32,615 nt of DNA from NCBI GenBank assembly GCA_944321495.1, contig CALULP010000021.1, forward strand, positions 1-32,615, read 5' to 3'. Numbering within the stretch: position 1 is the stretch's first letter; each line of letters opens with the position of its first letter. Under the pieces are notes generated by a model. The model had not been told where the DNA came from, did not search any database, and worked only from the letters and a program-made list of their open reading frames with translations. Shown here one piece after another: positions 24,165-32,479 of this stretch. The translations under genes and the position numbers were made by a program. The DNA comes from an uncultured Bacteroides sp. Its GTDB lineage: Bacteria > Bacteroidota > Bacteroidia > Bacteroidales > Bacteroidaceae.

Positions 24165-24647
24165 TTACTTGCGTTCGCCCAGCTTGGAATCCACGTAGTA
24201 AACGCCTGCGTTGCCTGCTTTCTTTATCATCTCAACAATGCCGGCGGCAGTAGCTTCTTCCTCTACCTGTTCGCGGACGAAGCCCCACAAGAAGTCCTGC
24301 GTGGCCTTGTCTTTCTCAGCAGAAGCCACGTCTACCAGGCTGTCAATCATCTTGGACACACGGCATTCGTGCTCATAAACCTGCTGGAACACTTCCAACG
24401 GCGTACCAAACTCGTTGGGAACCACGTCTACCTTGTCCACCTTGGCTATACCGCCACGCTTCATCATATAGGAGGCCATCTCGCAAGCGTGCTCCACTTC
24501 TTCGGCATACTGCTTCTTCAACCAGCTTGCCATTCCGGCATAGCCCTCTTTCTCCATATAGAAAGACATTGAAAGATAAAGGTTTGCAGACCACAACTCA
24601 GCTGTAATCTGGTCATTGATTGCTTTTTGTAAATTCTCAGTCATCAT
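24165..24647 (-). CDS. ftnA: Ferritin (non-heme iron storage)
   Basis: A 160-residue four-helix-bundle ferritin that oxidises and stores iron as a 24-mer. The ferroxidase ligands are visible: Glu17 (ITAELWSANLYL), Glu50 and His53 (YAEEVEHACEM), a Glu in the QQVYEHECRVS helix, and Glu/Gln in FVREQVEEEATA. Bacterial FtnA-type length and no heme-binding Met pattern of bacterioferritin. ATG 24647 or the next codon (24644) may be used. It is monocistronic with its own promoter and terminator; in anaerobes it is often induced by oxygen and iron together with superoxide dismutase, but no operator is identified here. Confidence 0.95.
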   Translation of the reverse strand: MMTENLQKAINDQITAELWSANLYLSMSFYMEKEGYAGMASWLKKQYAEEVEHACEMASYMMKRGGIAKVDKVDVVPNEFGTPLEVFQQVYEHECRVSKMIDSLVDVASAEKDKATQDFLWGFVREQVEEEATAAGIVEMIKKAGNAGVYYVDSKLGERK

Positions 24648-24678
24648 AACTTTGGGTTTTAATAAATTGAAATCATTA

Positions 24679-24686
24679 CAAAAGTA
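24679..24686 (-). promoter_or_regulatory. -7 box of ferritin
   Basis: TACTTTTG on the minus strand, 31 bp before the start codon. No TTTG at the usual -33 distance (an ATTTG lies only 9 bp upstream). Confidence 0.5.
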
Positions 24687-24789
24687 GTGATTTTACAAAT
24701 AACTTGTTCATCCGATAACATTTTTTTCATGAACTGTCCCTAAAAACTTTTCCTCAAGGCACGCTGAAAAGGACTGCTACTTCACTGGC

Positions 24790-24877
24790 TTACTAGCGCC
24801 GCAACGCTACCGGGCAAGGACTGGGACGCTACCACGCAAGCGCCGAAGCGCTACCAAGCCTGCACAGTAACCCTGTC
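24790..24877. repeat. 22-bp tandem repeat, locus 3 (3 clear units and 1 decayed)
   Basis: Units 24790-24811, 24812-24833 and 24834-24855 all end in CGCTACC and are in 22-bp register; 24856-24877 is a decayed fourth. Unit 2 shares the 14-mer ACTGGGACGCTACC with unit 2 of locus 2 (9006-9027), and unit 3 shares CGAAGCGCTA with unit 3 of locus 2, so the order of unit types is conserved as well. Confidence 0.8.
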
Positions 24878-24919
24878 TCAGAAGGGTACAAAGGAAAGAA
24901 AAGCAAAGAGGGGAAACAA

Positions 24920-24972
24920 TTAACTTGAAAGGCAACCGCAATCAAGTTGATTACGGTTGCCTTTCAAGTTAA
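24920..24972 (-). terminator. Long palindrome closing the purU-lysA gene run
   Basis: 19-bp perfect arms TTAACTTGAAAGGCAACCG (24920-24938) and its complement (24954-24972), with the 15-nt loop itself containing AATCAA/TTGATT. The whole 53 bp is close to a continuous palindrome. On the minus strand it is followed by TTGTTTCCCC, a modest T tract, 26 bp after the lysA stop. Confidence 0.75.
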
Positions 24973-24998
24973 ATCCGATGGCTTATCAAGCTAACTGC

Positions 24999-26162
24999 TC
25001 AATACGCCAATTCATCAGAGGTAAAGCCTTGTGGCAGTTCCCGGCAATTGTAACGGGAGGCCATGATTTCGCCGTAAGCGCCTACCGAACGGATGGCAAT
25101 AAGGTCGCCACGCTTCACACGGTTCAAGTCAACCGCCTTGCCAAAAACATCGGACGACTCGCAAATGGGGCCCACCACGTCGTAAGCCTCCACCGGTTCT
25201 TCCGAAGTAATATTTTCAATCTTATGATAAGCCTGATATAACGCAGGACGAATCAAATCCGTCATGCCGGCATCAAGAATGGCAAACTGCTTGTTGACAC
25301 CCTGCTTGACATACAATACCTGCGAGATAAGCGAACCGCACTGCCCTACCACCGAACGCCCCAATTCAAAATGCAGCGTCTGGTACGAACGAAGTTTCAA
25401 ATGAACCGCAAAAGTCTCGAAATATTCTTGGAATGACGGTATGGGCTGACGGTTGGGATGGGCATAATCGATGCCCAAGCCTCCTCCTACATTGACATGC
25501 ATCACCCGGACTCCACGAGCTTCCAACTTATCCAACAACTCATTGACACGGTTGCACAACGCAACGAAATCGCCCATGTCCAGTATCTGCGAGCCGATGT
25601 GGAAATGCAACCCGATGAAGTTGACGTGCTCCAAGCTTTCCGCAAGGCCAATCACCTTGTCCATATCAGCCATGTTGATGCCAAACTTATTCTCGGCAAG
25701 CCCCGTCGTAATGTTGGCATGGGTATGCGCCCCGACATCCGGATTGATGCGGAAAGCCACATTGGCGACCTTGCCTTTGGCGCCGGCCAAGCTGTTTATG
25801 ACCTCTAACTCGGGCACAGACTCCACATTGAAACAGAAAATACCGCAATCCAACCCCAAGTTGATTTCCCAATCAGCCTTGCCGACTCCCGCAAATACTA
25901 TCTTGGAAGCAGGGAAACCGGCTTGTACAGCCGCACGGATTTCTCCCCCGCTCACGCAGTCCACTCCCAACCCGCTTTCACGGATAATGGTCAACACCTT
26001 TGGATTGGCATTGGCTTTGACGGCATAATGCACGACAAAATTGTTGTAGCGACCGGCTTCTGCACGCAGGCAATCCAACGTATCGCGCAACACCTTTGTA
26101 TCGTAATAATAAAAAGGCGTGCGCATACTTTGGAATTTATCTATCGGAAATACTCCTTTCAT
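24999..26162 (-). CDS. lysA: Diaminopimelate decarboxylase
   Basis: A 387-residue PLP enzyme of fold type III that decarboxylates meso-diaminopimelate to lysine. The PLP lysine is in HYAVKANANP (near residue 48), HFHIGSQI and the glycine-rich NVGGGLGIDY bind phosphate, FELGRSVVG stands for the usual EPGR, and GPICESSD carries the active-site Cys of the partner subunit. It follows lysC by 27 bp, so the first and last steps of lysine synthesis are linked. It is the last gene of the minus-strand run. Confidence 0.96.
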   Translation of the reverse strand: MKGVFPIDKFQSMRTPFYYYDTKVLRDTLDCLRAEAGRYNNFVVHYAVKANANPKVLTIIRESGLGVDCVSGGEIRAAVQAGFPASKIVFAGVGKADWEINLGLDCGIFCFNVESVPELEVINSLAGAKGKVANVAFRINPDVGAHTHANITTGLAENKFGINMADMDKVIGLAESLEHVNFIGLHFHIGSQILDMGDFVALCNRVNELLDKLEARGVRVMHVNVGGGLGIDYAHPNRQPIPSFQEYFETFAVHLKLRSYQTLHFELGRSVVGQCGSLISQVLYVKQGVNKQFAILDAGMTDLIRPALYQAYHKIENITSEEPVEAYDVVGPICESSDVFGKAVDLNRVKRGDLIAIRSVGAYGEIMASRYNCRELPQGFTSDELAY

Positions 26163-26189
26163 AATTCCTACACAACTTACGTGAACGTC

Positions 26190-27506
26190 TTACTCGCCAA
26201 AAAGGTTCTTGCTCAACGCTTGCAAAGCCACCTTCTTGTCGCATTCGCGGATAAGGAACGAAATATTGTAATTGCTTCCACCAAACGATATCATCCGGAC
26301 CGGGATGTCACGCATGGCATCCAGAGCCTTGGCTTCGAAGCCCACATTTTCCCATTCCAAATCACCAACCACGCAGATGATGCACATGTCGCGGTCAACG
26401 GTCACAGTGCCGTATTTCTTCAAATCGTCCAGAATCTCATTCAAATGTTTCGTATTGTCGATGGACACGGAAACGCCTACCTCGGAAGTGCAAATCATGT
26501 CGATGGAAGTCTGGTAACTTTCAAATATCTCGAACACCTTGCGCAAGAATCCGTAGGCCAGCAACATGCGGCTCGACTTGATTTTAATGGCCGTAATATT
26601 ATCCTTGGCGGCAACAGCCTTGATTTTGCCCTTCTCGGTTTCATTGGAAATCAGGGTACCCGGGGCAGTAGGCTCCATGGTGTTGAGCAGGCGCACAGGA
26701 ATATTGGCGTACTTGGCCGGTTGAATGCAGGTGGGATGCAATATCTTCGCACCGAAATAAGCCAATTCGGCAGCTTCCTCAAAGTGCAGATGGCGCACGG
26801 GGGAAGTATGTTCCACAATGCGGGGATCATTGTTGTGCATGCCATCGATATCCGTCCAAATCTGTATTTCGGAAGCATTAATGGCAGCTCCTATCAGCGA
26901 TGCCGTGTAATCGCTTCCTCCGCGTTGCAGGTTGTCTATTTCACCATAAGCATTACGGCAAATAAAACCTTGGGTAATGTAAATGTCGGCTTCGGGATAC
27001 AAATCCAATTGTGCCAACAGTTTTTCCTTTATATAAACGGGGTCGGGCTCTGCATTCTTATCGGTCCGCATAAAGTCCAATGCTGGGAGCAACACCGATT
27101 TCACGCCACACTCCTGCAAGTAGTAATTCATCATGCCGGTAGAAATAAGTTCACCCTGAGCTAACAGGATTTTTTCCTCAAACAGCGTAAAAAGGTCTTT
27201 GGTATAAGAACGGATATAGTCGAAATGGGACTTAATCAGTTCCAATCCTTTTTGCTTATACTCCTCGGTAGCATACAGTTCATTGATATGTCCGCGGTAT
27301 TTGGCTTCCAGTTTATTGATAATCTCATTGGCCCCCTCCGGATTTTTCTTGTACAGGTAATCCGAGATTTCCACCAAAATATTTGTAGTGCCGGACATGG
27401 CCGAAAGCACCACAATCTTACGTTCACCATCGGTAATCAATTTGGCTACTTCCTTCATCCGTTGAGCCGAACCTACCGAAGTACCTCCAAACTTTAAAAC
27501 TTTCAT
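26190..27506 (-). CDS. lysC: Aspartate kinase (monofunctional)
   Basis: A 438-residue enzyme catalysing the first step of the aspartate pathway (lysine, threonine, methionine, diaminopimelate). VLKFGGTSVGSAQRM starts the kinase domain; QRGGSDYTASLIG and TDIDGMHNNDPRIV are catalytic segments. Two ACT regulatory domains fill about 300-438 (SSRMLLAYGFLRKVFEIFE and CIICVVGDLEW), so feedback control by lysine or threonine is expected. There is no homoserine dehydrogenase domain. It starts 30 bp after ftsE and precedes lysA by 27 bp. Confidence 0.96.
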   Translation of the reverse strand: MKVLKFGGTSVGSAQRMKEVAKLITDGERKIVVLSAMSGTTNILVEISDYLYKKNPEGANEIINKLEAKYRGHINELYATEEYKQKGLELIKSHFDYIRSYTKDLFTLFEEKILLAQGELISTGMMNYYLQECGVKSVLLPALDFMRTDKNAEPDPVYIKEKLLAQLDLYPEADIYITQGFICRNAYGEIDNLQRGGSDYTASLIGAAINASEIQIWTDIDGMHNNDPRIVEHTSPVRHLHFEEAAELAYFGAKILHPTCIQPAKYANIPVRLLNTMEPTAPGTLISNETEKGKIKAVAAKDNITAIKIKSSRMLLAYGFLRKVFEIFESYQTSIDMICTSEVGVSVSIDNTKHLNEILDDLKKYGTVTVDRDMCIICVVGDLEWENVGFEAKALDAMRDIPVRMISFGGSNYNISFLIRECDKKVALQALSKNLFGE

Positions 27507-27536
27507 TTTCGCTGTGATATTAAATTGATTTATTAT

Positions 27537-28256
27537 TTATTCTAATCCATCGCTTTCTTCCTCTTGCAGAGAAACCTGATATTCAGCAGTGACATCTTTC
27601 AGCAAATGCTCCTTGCAGCAATATACTTTTCCCGGAAACTCACGCAACAGTTGCAGGTTGTGGGTGGTCATCACTACCAATGTACCTTCCTTGCTGATGT
27701 CGTGCAGCAAACGTACGATACCCTGCCCGGTTTCCACATCCAAGTTTCCCGTAGGTTCGTCCGCCAGAATTATTTCCGGTGAGTTCAACATAGCCCGGGC
27801 AATCACTATGCGTTGTTGTTCGCCGCCCGACAGTTCATGAGGCAACTTATATCCCTTATTCCTCATCCCTACCTGCTGCAAGACTTCTTCAATGCGATTT
27901 TTTATTTGTCCTTTGTTCCTCCAGCCGGTAGCACGGAGCACAAATTCCAGGTTATCATATACAGTGCGGTCTATCAACAACTGAAAATCTTGGAAAACAA
28001 TCCCTAACCTGCGACGCAACTTAGGAATGTGCTTGCGCTTTATGCGCCGCATACTGTGTCCCAAGACTTCCGCTTCGCCCGCAACCACCTCCAGTTCACC
28101 ATAGAATGTTTTCAACAGGCTGGTTTTCCCGGAACCGACTTTCCCAATGAGGTAAACAAATTCCCCACTATGCAACTCCAAATCCACATCATTCAGTACA
28201 CAAAGTTCCTGCTGGTGAATTTCCACATTTTTGTATTGAATCAATGCGTCGCCCAT
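27537..28256 (-). CDS. ftsE: FtsE-like ABC ATPase
   Basis: A 239-residue ABC ATPase of the FtsE/LolD class. Walker A GKVGSGKTSL, Q-loop VFQDFQLLIDRTVYDN, signature LSGGEQQRIVIARAML, Walker B IILADEPTGNLD and H-loop TTHNLQLL are all intact. The QDFQLL and DNLEFVLRATG segments match FtsE, which with FtsX controls cell-wall hydrolases at division. No ftsX lies next to it; it sits 32 bp after hisIE and 30 bp before lysC. A different MacB/LolD-type partner cannot be ruled out. Confidence 0.85.
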   Translation of the reverse strand: MGDALIQYKNVEIHQQELCVLNDVDLELHSGEFVYLIGKVGSGKTSLLKTFYGELEVVAGEAEVLGHSMRRIKRKHIPKLRRRLGIVFQDFQLLIDRTVYDNLEFVLRATGWRNKGQIKNRIEEVLQQVGMRNKGYKLPHELSGGEQQRIVIARAMLNSPEIILADEPTGNLDVETGQGIVRLLHDISKEGTLVVMTTHNLQLLREFPGKVYCCKEHLLKDVTAEYQVSLQEEESDGLE

Positions 28257-28288
28257 TCTTCCCTATTCCGCCTGCCGCTTGAAAAGCA

Positions 28289-28900
28289 TTAATGTTTTTT
28301 CCAGGTATCGCTATGGCGTTCCTGCAATTCACGAGCCAAGTCATCTATGCGATATCCTTTAGACGTCAGTAACACAATGAGGTGATACAACAAGTCGGCC
28401 CCTTCATAAATCAGGCGTTCATCAGAACCATTACATGCTTCAATAACGGTTTCTACAGCTTCCTCTCCCACCTTTTGTGCCATTTTATTGACTCCGGAAC
28501 GGAACAGACTGGTTGTATAAGAGCCTTCGGGCATTTCCTCATGCCGCTTGTCAATAAAATCCTGCAAGACTTTCAAGAACATCACAGGCTGTTCATTCTT
28601 CTCACCCCAGCAAGTATCAGTTCCGGTATGGCATACAGGACCGGCAGGATGCACCTGAACTAACAAGGTATCATGGTCACAATCTTCTTTCATCGAAACC
28701 ACATGCAGGAAATTCCCGCTTTCCTCGCCTTTTGTCCACAAGCATTGACGGGTACGGCTATAAAAAGTAACCTTTCCGGTTGCCAAAGTCTTTTCATACG
28801 CTTCTTGGTTCATAAAGCCCAACATCAAGACTCTAGCCGTATCTGCATCTTGAATGATAGCCGGTATCAGCCCGCCCATTTTATCAAAATTCAAAGCCAT
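28289..28900 (-). CDS. hisIE: Bifunctional phosphoribosyl-AMP cyclohydrolase / phosphoribosyl-ATP pyrophosphatase
   Basis: A 203-residue fusion catalysing steps two and three of histidine synthesis. The HisI half has the zinc/magnesium motif EDCDHDTLLVQV, then CHTGTDTCW; the HisE half (from about 115) has EEMPEGSYTTSLF, GEEAVETVIEA and YEGADLLYHLIVLL. ATG 28900 (MALNFDKM) is preferred to an in-frame GTG two codons upstream. It lies 43 bp downstream of hisF. Confidence 0.95.
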   Translation of the reverse strand: MALNFDKMGGLIPAIIQDADTARVLMLGFMNQEAYEKTLATGKVTFYSRTRQCLWTKGEESGNFLHVVSMKEDCDHDTLLVQVHPAGPVCHTGTDTCWGEKNEQPVMFLKVLQDFIDKRHEEMPEGSYTTSLFRSGVNKMAQKVGEEAVETVIEACNGSDERLIYEGADLLYHLIVLLTSKGYRIDDLARELQERHSDTWKKH

Positions 28901-28943
28901 TTTCACATTAATATTTGATTATTCGTTTGATTACCGTAAACCG

Positions 28944-29702
28944 TCATACGATACGCATGGGTATTCCACAGGCGCAAAGATACGACTTTAAATCGGGAAT
29001 TTTGATTTCTCCGAAATGAAAAACGCTGGCAGCCAGTGCCGCATCAGCTTTCCCGTCCAAGAAAGCATCCCTGAAATGCTCTTTTGTCCCCGCGCCACCC
29101 GATGCGATAACTGGTATGGACAGTGTATCGGACAAACGGCGCAACGCTTCATTAGCATAACCTGTCTTTACGCCGTCGTGATCCATGCTGGTAAAAAGGA
29201 CCTCGCCAGCCCCACGTTCCTGGGCTTCGCGAGTCCAATCAAAAAGTTCTTTCTCCGTTTCTACACGCCCGCCATTAAGGAAGCATTTCCATCCGTGGGA
29301 CGTTTGTTTGGCATCTACCGCCAGCACACATACTTGCGAGCCAAAGTGCCGGGCAATGTCCTCTATCAATTCCGGGTGGCGGATAGCTGCCGAATTGATT
29401 GAAATCTTATCGGCGCCGGCATTCAACAAACGCTCCACATCACCCAATTCATGAATTCCTCCACCTACAGTGAAAGGAATGCTAATGTTGGCAGCAATGC
29501 GTTTCACCAGATCAGTAAAAGTTTTACGTCCCTCAAAACTTGCGGTAATATCCAAGAACACCAGTTCGTCAGCCCCTTGCATGCTATATGCACGAGCCAA
29601 TTCCACCGGATCGCCTGCCTGGCGCAAGTTTACAAAATTAACTCCTTTCACTGTCTGCCCGTCTTTGATGTCAAGGCAGGGAATGATTCTTTTTGCCAAC
29701 AT
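28944..29702 (-). CDS. hisF: Imidazole glycerol phosphate synthase, cyclase subunit
   Basis: A 252-residue TIM barrel that, with HisH, makes IGP and AICAR from PRFAR. Catalytic Asp11 is in [10 protein letters not shown] and the second Asp is in VLAVDAKQ; phosphate-binding loops are TVGGGIHE and [11 protein letters not shown] 29702 ([11 protein letters not shown]) is the conserved start; the open frame further upstream lies inside hisA. It follows hisA by 37 bp. The AICAR released links this pathway to purine synthesis. Confidence 0.96.
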   Translation of the reverse strand: MLAKRIIPCLDIKDGQTVKGVNFVNLRQAGDPVELARAYSMQGADELVFLDITASFEGRKTFTDLVKRIAANISIPFTVGGGIHELGDVERLLNAGADKISINSAAIRHPELIEDIARHFGSQVCVLAVDAKQTSHGWKCFLNGGRVETEKELFDWTREAQERGAGEVLFTSMDHDGVKTGYANEALRRLSDTLSIPVIASGGAGTKEHFRDAFLDGKADAALAASVFHFGEIKIPDLKSYLCACGIPMRIV

Positions 29703-29739
29703 GGATATACTATTTATATTATATATGGTATCTACTCTT

Positions 29740-30465
29740 TCATTTTCCAAGATAAGTTGCCAGTTCTTCCAGCGTAATACACCCTTCATAAAGAGCTTTG
29801 CCAAAAATAACAGATGGCACACCTGCTGCATCCAATGCATGAATGTCATCCATTGAACTTACTCCCCCACTGGCTATCAAATGCAAACCGGAATGCCGTT
29901 CCCTTATCTCCTTATATAAATCCAAAGCTGGCCCCTGCAACATTCCGTCACGACTAATGTCCGTACAAATGACAGTACGTACCCCTTGCCGCACATAGTT
30001 TTCCAGAAAAGGATGAAGCAAGCACTCGGTTTCATTCCGCCAGCCGTTTACTGCAATTTTTTCACCTTTTACATCTGCCCCCAAAATAATCCGGTCCGAG
30101 CCATACACCCGAAGCCAACGTGTGAACACTTCCGGTTGCTTCACGGCTATGCTTCCTCCGGTAACCATATGTGCACCGCTATTGAAAGCTATTTTCAAAT
30201 CCTCATCCGTTTTCAGCCCTCCGCCGAAATCAATGACCAGCGAAGTATGCGCAGCTATACGTTCCAAAACAGCATAATTCACCACATGTTGCGAAGCAGC
30301 CCCATCCAGATCCACAACATGCAAACGGCTGATGCCATGATCTTCCATTTGTTTGGCTACTTCCAACGGATCTTCGTTATATACTTTTTTACTATCGTAT
30401 TCACCTTGCGACAAACGCACACATTTCCCGTCGATAAGGTCGATAGCCGGAATTAATTCTATCAT
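29740..30465 (-). CDS. hisA: ProFAR isomerase
   Basis: A 241-residue TIM barrel that isomerises ProFAR to PRFAR. Catalytic Asp8 is in [14 protein letters not shown] and the second is in CTDISRDGM; phosphate loops are DFGGGLKT and [11 protein letters not shown] 30465 gives the conserved [10 protein letters not shown] start; upstream codons overlap hisH. An internal promoter candidate lies just before it (30489-30518). Confidence 0.96.
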   Translation of the reverse strand: MIELIPAIDLIDGKCVRLSQGEYDSKKVYNEDPLEVAKQMEDHGISRLHVVDLDGAASQHVVNYAVLERIAAHTSLVIDFGGGLKTDEDLKIAFNSGAHMVTGGSIAVKQPEVFTRWLRVYGSDRIILGADVKGEKIAVNGWRNETECLLHPFLENYVRQGVRTVICTDISRDGMLQGPALDLYKEIRERHSGLHLIASGGVSSMDDIHALDAAGVPSVIFGKALYEGCITLEELATYLGK

Positions 30466-30488
30466 CGCGTTTCTTCTTTTTTTATATG

Positions 30489-30518
30489 CAAAGTTACAAT
30501 GCCAAGAAGTTATGCAAA
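30489..30518 (-). promoter_or_regulatory. Candidate internal promoter for hisA-hisF-hisIE
   Basis: On the minus strand TTTG (30515-30518), 18 bp, TAACTTTG (30489-30496), across the hisH stop codon. The spacing is one base short of the usual 19-21, and the leader would be under 25 nt. Confidence 0.5.
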
Positions 30519-31087
30519 ATATGCTCACCTACGCTTCCGCTTTTCTCCGGATGGAACTGGGTGGCGTAGAAATTATCTTTCTGCAAAGCCGCACTAAAAG
30601 GTAAAATATAATTGGTTACGGCAGCAGTATGTTCATTCACAGGCACATAATAACTGTGTACGAAATAAACATATTCTTCTTTTTCAAAACCGGTAAAAAG
30701 CGAGCCTTTCACATCACCCAACGTATTCCACCCCATGTGAGGTATTTTGTCCTCATGCCTGCAAGCGACAAAGCGTTTCACTTCCGTATCAAAAATACCT
30801 AAGCAATCCACGCCTCCCCCTTCTTCTGAACGGCGACACATCAATTGCATGCCCAAACAGATTCCCAGTACCGGTTGATGCAATCCCCGTATCACATTGT
30901 CCAAGCCATTAGCACGCAAAAAAGCCATTGTCATACCGGCTTCGCCTACCCCCGGGAAAATCACCTTGTCAGCAGCTTTCAATTCCCGTTCATCGGCAGT
31001 GAGAATTGGTTCCACTCCTAATCGCCGCAAAGCATAATCTACCGAACATACGTTGCCTGCATTATATTTCACTATTGCCACTTTCAT
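30494..31087 (-). CDS. hisH: Imidazole glycerol phosphate synthase, glutamine amidotransferase subunit
   Basis: A 197-residue class I glutamine amidotransferase that supplies ammonia to HisF. The nucleophile Cys is in LGICLGMQLM (near residue 78) and the His and Glu of the triad are in QFHPEKSG. The oxyanion strand PGVGEAG replaces the usual PGVGAFG-like loop. ATG 31087 is preferred to an in-frame GTG two codons upstream. The gene starts 12 bp after the purU stop, so it is probably co-transcribed with purU. Confidence 0.95.
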   Translation of the reverse strand: MKVAIVKYNAGNVCSVDYALRRLGVEPILTADERELKAADKVIFPGVGEAGMTMAFLRANGLDNVIRGLHQPVLGICLGMQLMCRRSEEGGGVDCLGIFDTEVKRFVACRHEDKIPHMGWNTLGDVKGSLFTGFEKEEYVYFVHSYYVPVNEHTAAVTNYILPFSAALQKDNFYATQFHPEKSGSVGEHILHNFLAL

Positions 31088-31099
31088 ACACACTTTGCA

Positions 31100-31954
31100 T
31101 CAGTTAAATATCACCGTCTTATTTTTATAAGCCAATATCTTATGCTCAATATGTTTCTGTACCGCACGCGACAATACGATTTTTTCCAAGTCTTTGCCTT
31201 TGTTTACCAGATCCTGCACCGTATCCTTATGGGTAATACGCACCACATCTTGCTCGATAATAGGTCCCGCATCCAATTCGGTAGTCACATAATGGCTCGT
31301 TGCACCTATAATCTTCACCCCACGTTCAAAAGCCGCATGGTAAGGCTTAGCCCCCACAAATGCCGGCAAAAATGAATGATGGATATTAATGATGCGGTTG
31401 GGATATGCGTCTATCATCTGTTCGGAAACGACTTGCATATAACGTGCCAAAACAATAAAGTCCACATCCATCTTCCGTAGCAGTTCCATCTCTTTTTGCT
31501 CCTGCTCCTGTTTGTTTTCTTTCGTAATCGGGAACAAATGAAATGGTATACTGAAACGTTCTGCCACCTGTTGAAGATCGGGATGGTTGCTTATTATAAG
31601 TGGAATCTCCACATTCCACTCTCCTGCCGTATAACGTGCCAGCAAATCAAATAAACAATGCGACATTTTGGAAACAAAAATTGCCATCCGCGGCTTCACA
31701 CCGGAGAAATAGAGCCGAAACTCCATATCATACTTTTGCGCATAGAGGGTCGCAAAATAGTCTTCGATTTTTTCTTTCGGTATCAAAAACTTTTCCAACT
31801 CCCATTCCAAACGCATAAAGAAAATATTTTCCACATGATCCACATATTGATCCAGATAAACAATATTCCCTTTATTCACCGTGATGAAATCTGTCACTTC
31901 TGCCAATATTCCCGGTCGATCCGGACAATGCAACAACAGTTTTGCTGTTTCCAT
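31100..31954 (-). CDS. purU: Formyltetrahydrofolate deformylase
   Basis: A 284-residue enzyme that hydrolyses 10-formyl-THF to THF and formate, balancing one-carbon pools and feeding formate to purine synthesis. The N-terminal ACT domain (about 1-80; LLLHCPDRPGILAEVTDFI) is followed by a formyltransferase-like domain with FVSKMSHCLFDLL, IIISNH-type segment PLIISNHPD, NIHHSFLPAF (catalytic Asn and His) and ELDAGPIIEQD (catalytic Asp). ATG 31954 is the conserved start (METAKLLLHC); a frame open to 32020 runs into the -7 box. It heads the eight-gene minus-strand run. Confidence 0.94.
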   Translation of the reverse strand: METAKLLLHCPDRPGILAEVTDFITVNKGNIVYLDQYVDHVENIFFMRLEWELEKFLIPKEKIEDYFATLYAQKYDMEFRLYFSGVKPRMAIFVSKMSHCLFDLLARYTAGEWNVEIPLIISNHPDLQQVAERFSIPFHLFPITKENKQEQEQKEMELLRKMDVDFIVLARYMQVVSEQMIDAYPNRIINIHHSFLPAFVGAKPYHAAFERGVKIIGATSHYVTTELDAGPIIEQDVVRITHKDTVQDLVNKGKDLEKIVLSRAVQKHIEHKILAYKNKTVIFN

Positions 31955-32008
31955 GCTATCTATCTCTATTATTCTATATCTAATAACAACATTCTTCTTT
32001 TCAGCTGG

Positions 32009-32039
32009 CAAAAATAACAAAATATCATAAGTTCATAAA
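32009..32039 (-). promoter_or_regulatory. Promoter of purU and the downstream his-lys run
   Basis: On the minus strand TTTA (32036-32039; one mismatch to TTTG), 19 bp, TATTTTTG (32009-32016). The leader to the ATG at 31954 would be about 50 nt. Confidence 0.55.
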
Positions 32040-32243
32040 CTTTATGCGCAAAAAGTTTACGAATACACCCGAATATCTTTCTATTCACCAAATTTACATT
32101 TCATAGAGGTCCATATTGCGAAGCAATCCCTCAATACTAAATAAAAGTTAATAACGTATCATCAGGCTTTCCACAACAGTCTAACTATGAATAGATAAAA
32201 CCTGTCCATATAAAATCGAGCTAAAAAAATTACACGGAAGCTA

Positions 32244-32273
32244 TTGCAGAATCACAGAAAAAGCCTACCTTTG
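32244..32273 (+). promoter_or_regulatory. Promoter of tRNA-Asp
   Basis: TTG (32244-32246), 19 bp, TACCTTTG (32266-32273), about 40 bp before the tRNA. Confidence 0.75.
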
Positions 32274-32314
32274 CATCCGCAATCGAGAGAGAGATAGCAA
32301 ATAAATCAATTATT

Positions 32315-32388
32315 GGTGCGTTAGTTCAGCTGGTTAGAATACATGCCTGTCACGCATGGGGTCACGGGTTCGAGTCCCGTACGCACCG
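32315..32388 (+). tRNA. tRNA-Asp (anticodon GTC)
   Basis: Cloverleaf: acceptor GGTGCGT/ACGCACC, D stem GTTC/GAAT with a G-T closing pair, anticodon stem CATGC/GCATG around loop CTGTCAC, variable GGGTC, T stem ACGGG/CCCGT with loop TTCGAGT, discriminator G as expected for Asp. CCA is not encoded. Confidence 0.97.
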
Positions 32389-32421
32389 CAATAAACATTG
32401 AAAATCAATGTTTTACAAATT

Positions 32422-32464
32422 AAACACCCGATTTTACACCCAAGAATGTAAAGTCGGGTGTTTT
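32422..32464 (+). terminator. Intrinsic terminator after tRNA-Asp
   Basis: Stem AAACACCCGA with TCGGGTGTTT, extended inward by TTTACA/TGTAAA with a one-base offset, followed by a T tract. Confidence 0.85.
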
Positions 32465-32479
32465 AGTCCATTTAAAAGG

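Larger units (their letters stand above)
24648..24998. other. Intergenic region between ferritin and lysA
   Basis: No gene. It holds the ferritin promoter, a 22-bp tandem repeat (24790-24877) and the long palindrome closing the purU-lysA unit (24920-24972). Confidence 0.6.
31955..32314. other. Divergent intergenic region between purU and tRNA-Asp
   Basis: A/T-rich, no gene seen. It holds the purU promoter (32009-32039), the tRNA-Asp promoter (32244-32273) and a minor ATTGC/GCAAT hairpin near 32113; nothing else stands out. Confidence 0.55.

Noticed and set aside
27507..27536. Lysine riboswitch before lysC
   Set aside because: Only 30 bp separate ftsE and lysC, too short for the aptamer.
31954..32020. 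Longer N-terminus for PurU
   Set aside because: The added codons overlap the -7 box at 32009-32016, and the conserved ACT domain starts at the ATG at 31954.
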